Shown here piece after piece: positions 23,613 to 24,732 of a DNA stretch of 24,732 nucleotides. The notes beneath the pieces were generated by a model. It was given only the letters and a program-made list of their open reading frames with translations. It was not told the origin of the DNA and made no database searches. The DNA lies in assembly GCA_046262435.1 (NCBI GenBank), contig JBHEMT010000047.1, positions 1 through 24,732 of the forward strand, in the 5' to 3' direction. How positions within the stretch are numbered: the first letter of the stretch is position 1; each line of letters opens with the position of its first letter. The position numbers and the translations under genes were made by a program. The stretch is from JBHEMT01 sp046262435 (lineage in GTDB: Bacteria; Chloroflexota; Dormibacteria; Aeolococcales; Aeolococcaceae).

Positions 23613-24190
23613 GATCGACCCAGGGGCCGGTGATCGACCGCCGCCCGCAGAACCTGGCCGTGCCCCTGGGCGGTCTCGCCGTCGTGCATCGAATCCGCCG
23701 GCCATCGACAGCTCTGCGAGCGGTGTGGTCACGCTGGGCGGCAACCGCCCTGACCGCTGCGGGCCTGATATGCGCTGTCGGCGGCTTCGCCCTGAGCGTC
23801 ACTCCAACCCCGGTGACCGCAGGCGTGGTCCCGGGCGGGTTTCGCCTTGGCGGGACCCTTCTGCGCGCTAACGGCGGCGGGGAATTCGGCGGCGGCGCTC
23901 AACCGGCGGTCGTCGTCAGGCGACTGGGAGCCGATCATGTCATCGCCGCGTCGGCTGGGCTCCGCGACGGGAGGCGCATCCGCGGCCGCTGCGAGATGCA
24001 CCACGCGGGGAGCCGGCTCGTGGCTGAATGCAGCTTTGTCGTTGGCGCCGTCGGGTACCGCGCGGAGGACGTGCTGGACCTATCGGGGCAGGAGGTATGG
24101 CATCGGCGGTACAGCGACGGGACCAGTACCACATTTTCCGCCCCGGCTTGGGGCGGAATTGTTCCAGTACCATTTCCACTGGGCGCCTGA
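23609..24190 (+). CDS. Single-pass protein with extracytoplasmic domain, last gene of the Tad operon
   Basis: The 193-residue product has a basic N-terminal cytoplasmic tail (residues 1-42), one membrane helix (WAATALTAAGLICAVGGFALSV, about 44-65) and a C-terminal domain of about 125 residues. That domain is rich in Gly and beta-type strands and ends PVPFPLGA. Two Cys (GRCEMH and AECSF) sit about 13 residues apart and could form a disulfide outside the cell. I recognise no family, and there is no prepilin motif. ATG 23609 overlaps the previous stop as ATGA. It may be an envelope subunit or anchor for the Tad-like structure (inference). Confidence 0.65.
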   Translation: MRSTQGPVIDRRPQNLAVPLGGLAVVHRIRRPSTALRAVWSRWAATALTAAGLICAVGGFALSVTPTPVTAGVVPGGFRLGGTLLRANGGGEFGGGAQPAVVVRRLGADHVIAASAGLRDGRRIRGRCEMHHAGSRLVAECSFVVGAVGYRAEDVLDLSGQEVWHRRYSDGTSTTFSAPAWGGIVPVPFPLGA

Positions 24191-24215
24191 TCGTGCTGTG
24201 GCGCGGGAGGTGTTT

Positions 24216-24271
24216 GACGACTGCGCACTGCCTTGTTGGCCCAATTACCCTTGCAGTCGTCGCCCAGTGCG
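24216..24271. repeat. Interleaved inverted repeats between the Tad operon and the secreted-protein gene
   Basis: GACGACTGC (24216-24224) is the reverse complement of GCAGTCGTC (24253-24261). CGCACTG (24224-24230) is the reverse complement of CAGTGCG (24265-24271). The order arm A, arm B, A', B' cannot form two nested hairpins; in RNA it has the topology of a pseudoknot. As DNA it could be a compound operator. No T-run follows it. Confidence 0.45.
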
Positions 24272-24279
24272 AGTACTGT
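24251..24279 (+). promoter_or_regulatory. Candidate promoter of the secreted-protein gene
   Basis: TTGCAG (24251-24256) is followed after exactly 17 nt by TACTGT (24274-24279). The -10 element fits TANNNT, and the -35 keeps TTG. The predicted transcript would start near 24286, about 47 nt before TTG 24333, with GGAGG in its leader. The -35 element lies within the right arm of the interleaved repeat, so a bound protein could control it. Confidence 0.35.
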
Positions 24280-24332
24280 GAAGGCGCAGACCTGCCTGGG
24301 AGATCCGTGCGGCTGCTGAGGGAGGAAATGCG

Positions 24333-24732
24333 TTGAACAGACGCCGGTCAATTCTTGCTGCCGGGGTGGCGGTTGCCTCTGTTTGCGCGCTGCCCGCAGG
24401 CAGTTCCGCCGGCGCCGCAGGTGGCGCGGCTCCCGTCCCGCAGCTGACGCAATCGGACGCTGCATATCAGGCGAGCAACGCCGCCGTGCTGCGCAGCACG
24501 TTCGCCACCACCCAGCAAGTCAGCTGCTACCGCCCGGAGGTCGCTGCCCCGTTCAATCTCAGCCCGGCCGAGGGGTACTCGGGGGAGACCGCATGCAGCG
24601 CCGCCACGACGGGAGAGGACACCGGAGCCGCCGGACCCTACGCGAGTCAGATCGGCAGCAACTCGTACGCCCCGGCTCAATCCCCGATGTTGGTCAAGGG
24701 CCACTCAGAGTCGGACATTCGAGTTGATCCCA
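24333..24732 (+). CDS. Secreted protein with signal peptide, 3' truncated by the window
   Basis: The frame runs from TTG 24333 past the window end, giving 133 complete codons. GGAGG lies 7 nt before the TTG, an ideal ribosome binding site, so this unusual start is well supported. The product opens with NRRRSILAAGVAVASVCALP, a textbook Sec signal peptide with a likely cleavage after an Ala-rich stretch near residues 26-35. The mature part is Ser/Ala/Thr-rich with two Cys (QVSCYRPE, GETACSAA) and ends YAPAQSPMLVKGHSESDIRVDP, which has the look of a beta-propeller or sialidase-like secreted protein entrance. That family guess is weak because most of the protein is missing. It may be expressed separately from the Tad operon. 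Confidence 0.7.
   Translation, partial: MNRRRSILAAGVAVASVCALPAGSSAGAAGGAAPVPQLTQSDAAYQASNAAVLRSTFATTQQVSCYRPEVAAPFNLSPAEGYSGETACSAATTGEDTGAAGPYASQIGSNSYAPAQSPMLVKGHSESDIRVDP

Noticed and set aside
24328..24336. Minimal frame ATG-CGT-TGA just before and overlapping TTG 24333
   Set aside because: The GGAGG site is better spaced for TTG 24333, and a one-amino-acid regulatory frame cannot be supported from sequence alone.

Overview
The window is uniformly GC-rich, densely coded DNA from a free-living bacterium. Short gaps, many GTG and TTG starts, apparently leaderless promoters, an actinobacterial-style RecQ/phosphoribosyltransferase fusion and a Tad/Flp-type secretion locus fit a high-GC terrestrial lineage (Actinobacteria, Chloroflexota or a Dormibacterota-like relative). 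This placement is inference. No tRNA, rRNA, CRISPR array, insertion sequence or phage gene was seen.

Bases 1-9600 are housekeeping and metabolism. The + strand carries the 3' end of a RecQ-like helicase gene and an EamA-family exporter. The - strand carries a COG4280-like membrane protein with a coupled small membrane protein, an aldo/keto reductase, a class I aminotransferase, the primary sigma factor RpoD, and a two-gene operon. That operon holds an MHS-type transporter and a hydroxyacid-oxoacid transhydrogenase, behind a good promoter, and probably takes up and oxidises a hydroxyacid such as 4-hydroxybutyrate.

Bases 9650-14360 are mixed. A TlpA/ResA-like thioredoxin lies directly downstream of a lipoprotein with a second thioredoxin-like domain (- strand). 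Next come a possible 50-residue protein, a membrane-anchored coiled-coil protein, a class I glutamine amidotransferase (+), and a methyltransferase-SDR pair (-). The lipoprotein and the methyltransferase share the same -10-like hexamer exactly 8 nt before the start codon, which suggests leaderless transcription.

Bases 14400-24732 are the most distinctive part, a divergent locus. Leftward runs a three-gene signalling cassette: a pseudo-receiver protein, a response regulator with intact acceptor residues, and a histidine-kinase-like ATPase without a recognisable phosphorylatable His. Rightward runs a tightly coupled Tad/Flp-type operon: CpaB/RcpC-like SAF protein, a MinD-like protein with both P-loop lysines lost, CpaF ATPase, TadB, TadC, a small membrane protein, a large CpaE-like ATPase with an intact P-loop and an unrecognised N-terminal half, and a single-pass protein with an external domain. 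A secreted protein with its own likely promoter follows and is cut by the window edge. The gap between the two arms holds three copies of the heptamer CCCCCAC, two of them forming a spaced inverted repeat. No pilin, prepilin peptidase or secretin is in the window. The cassette looks like a dedicated regulator of a Tad-like surface machine, with the second MinD-like protein kept for a non-catalytic role (inference).
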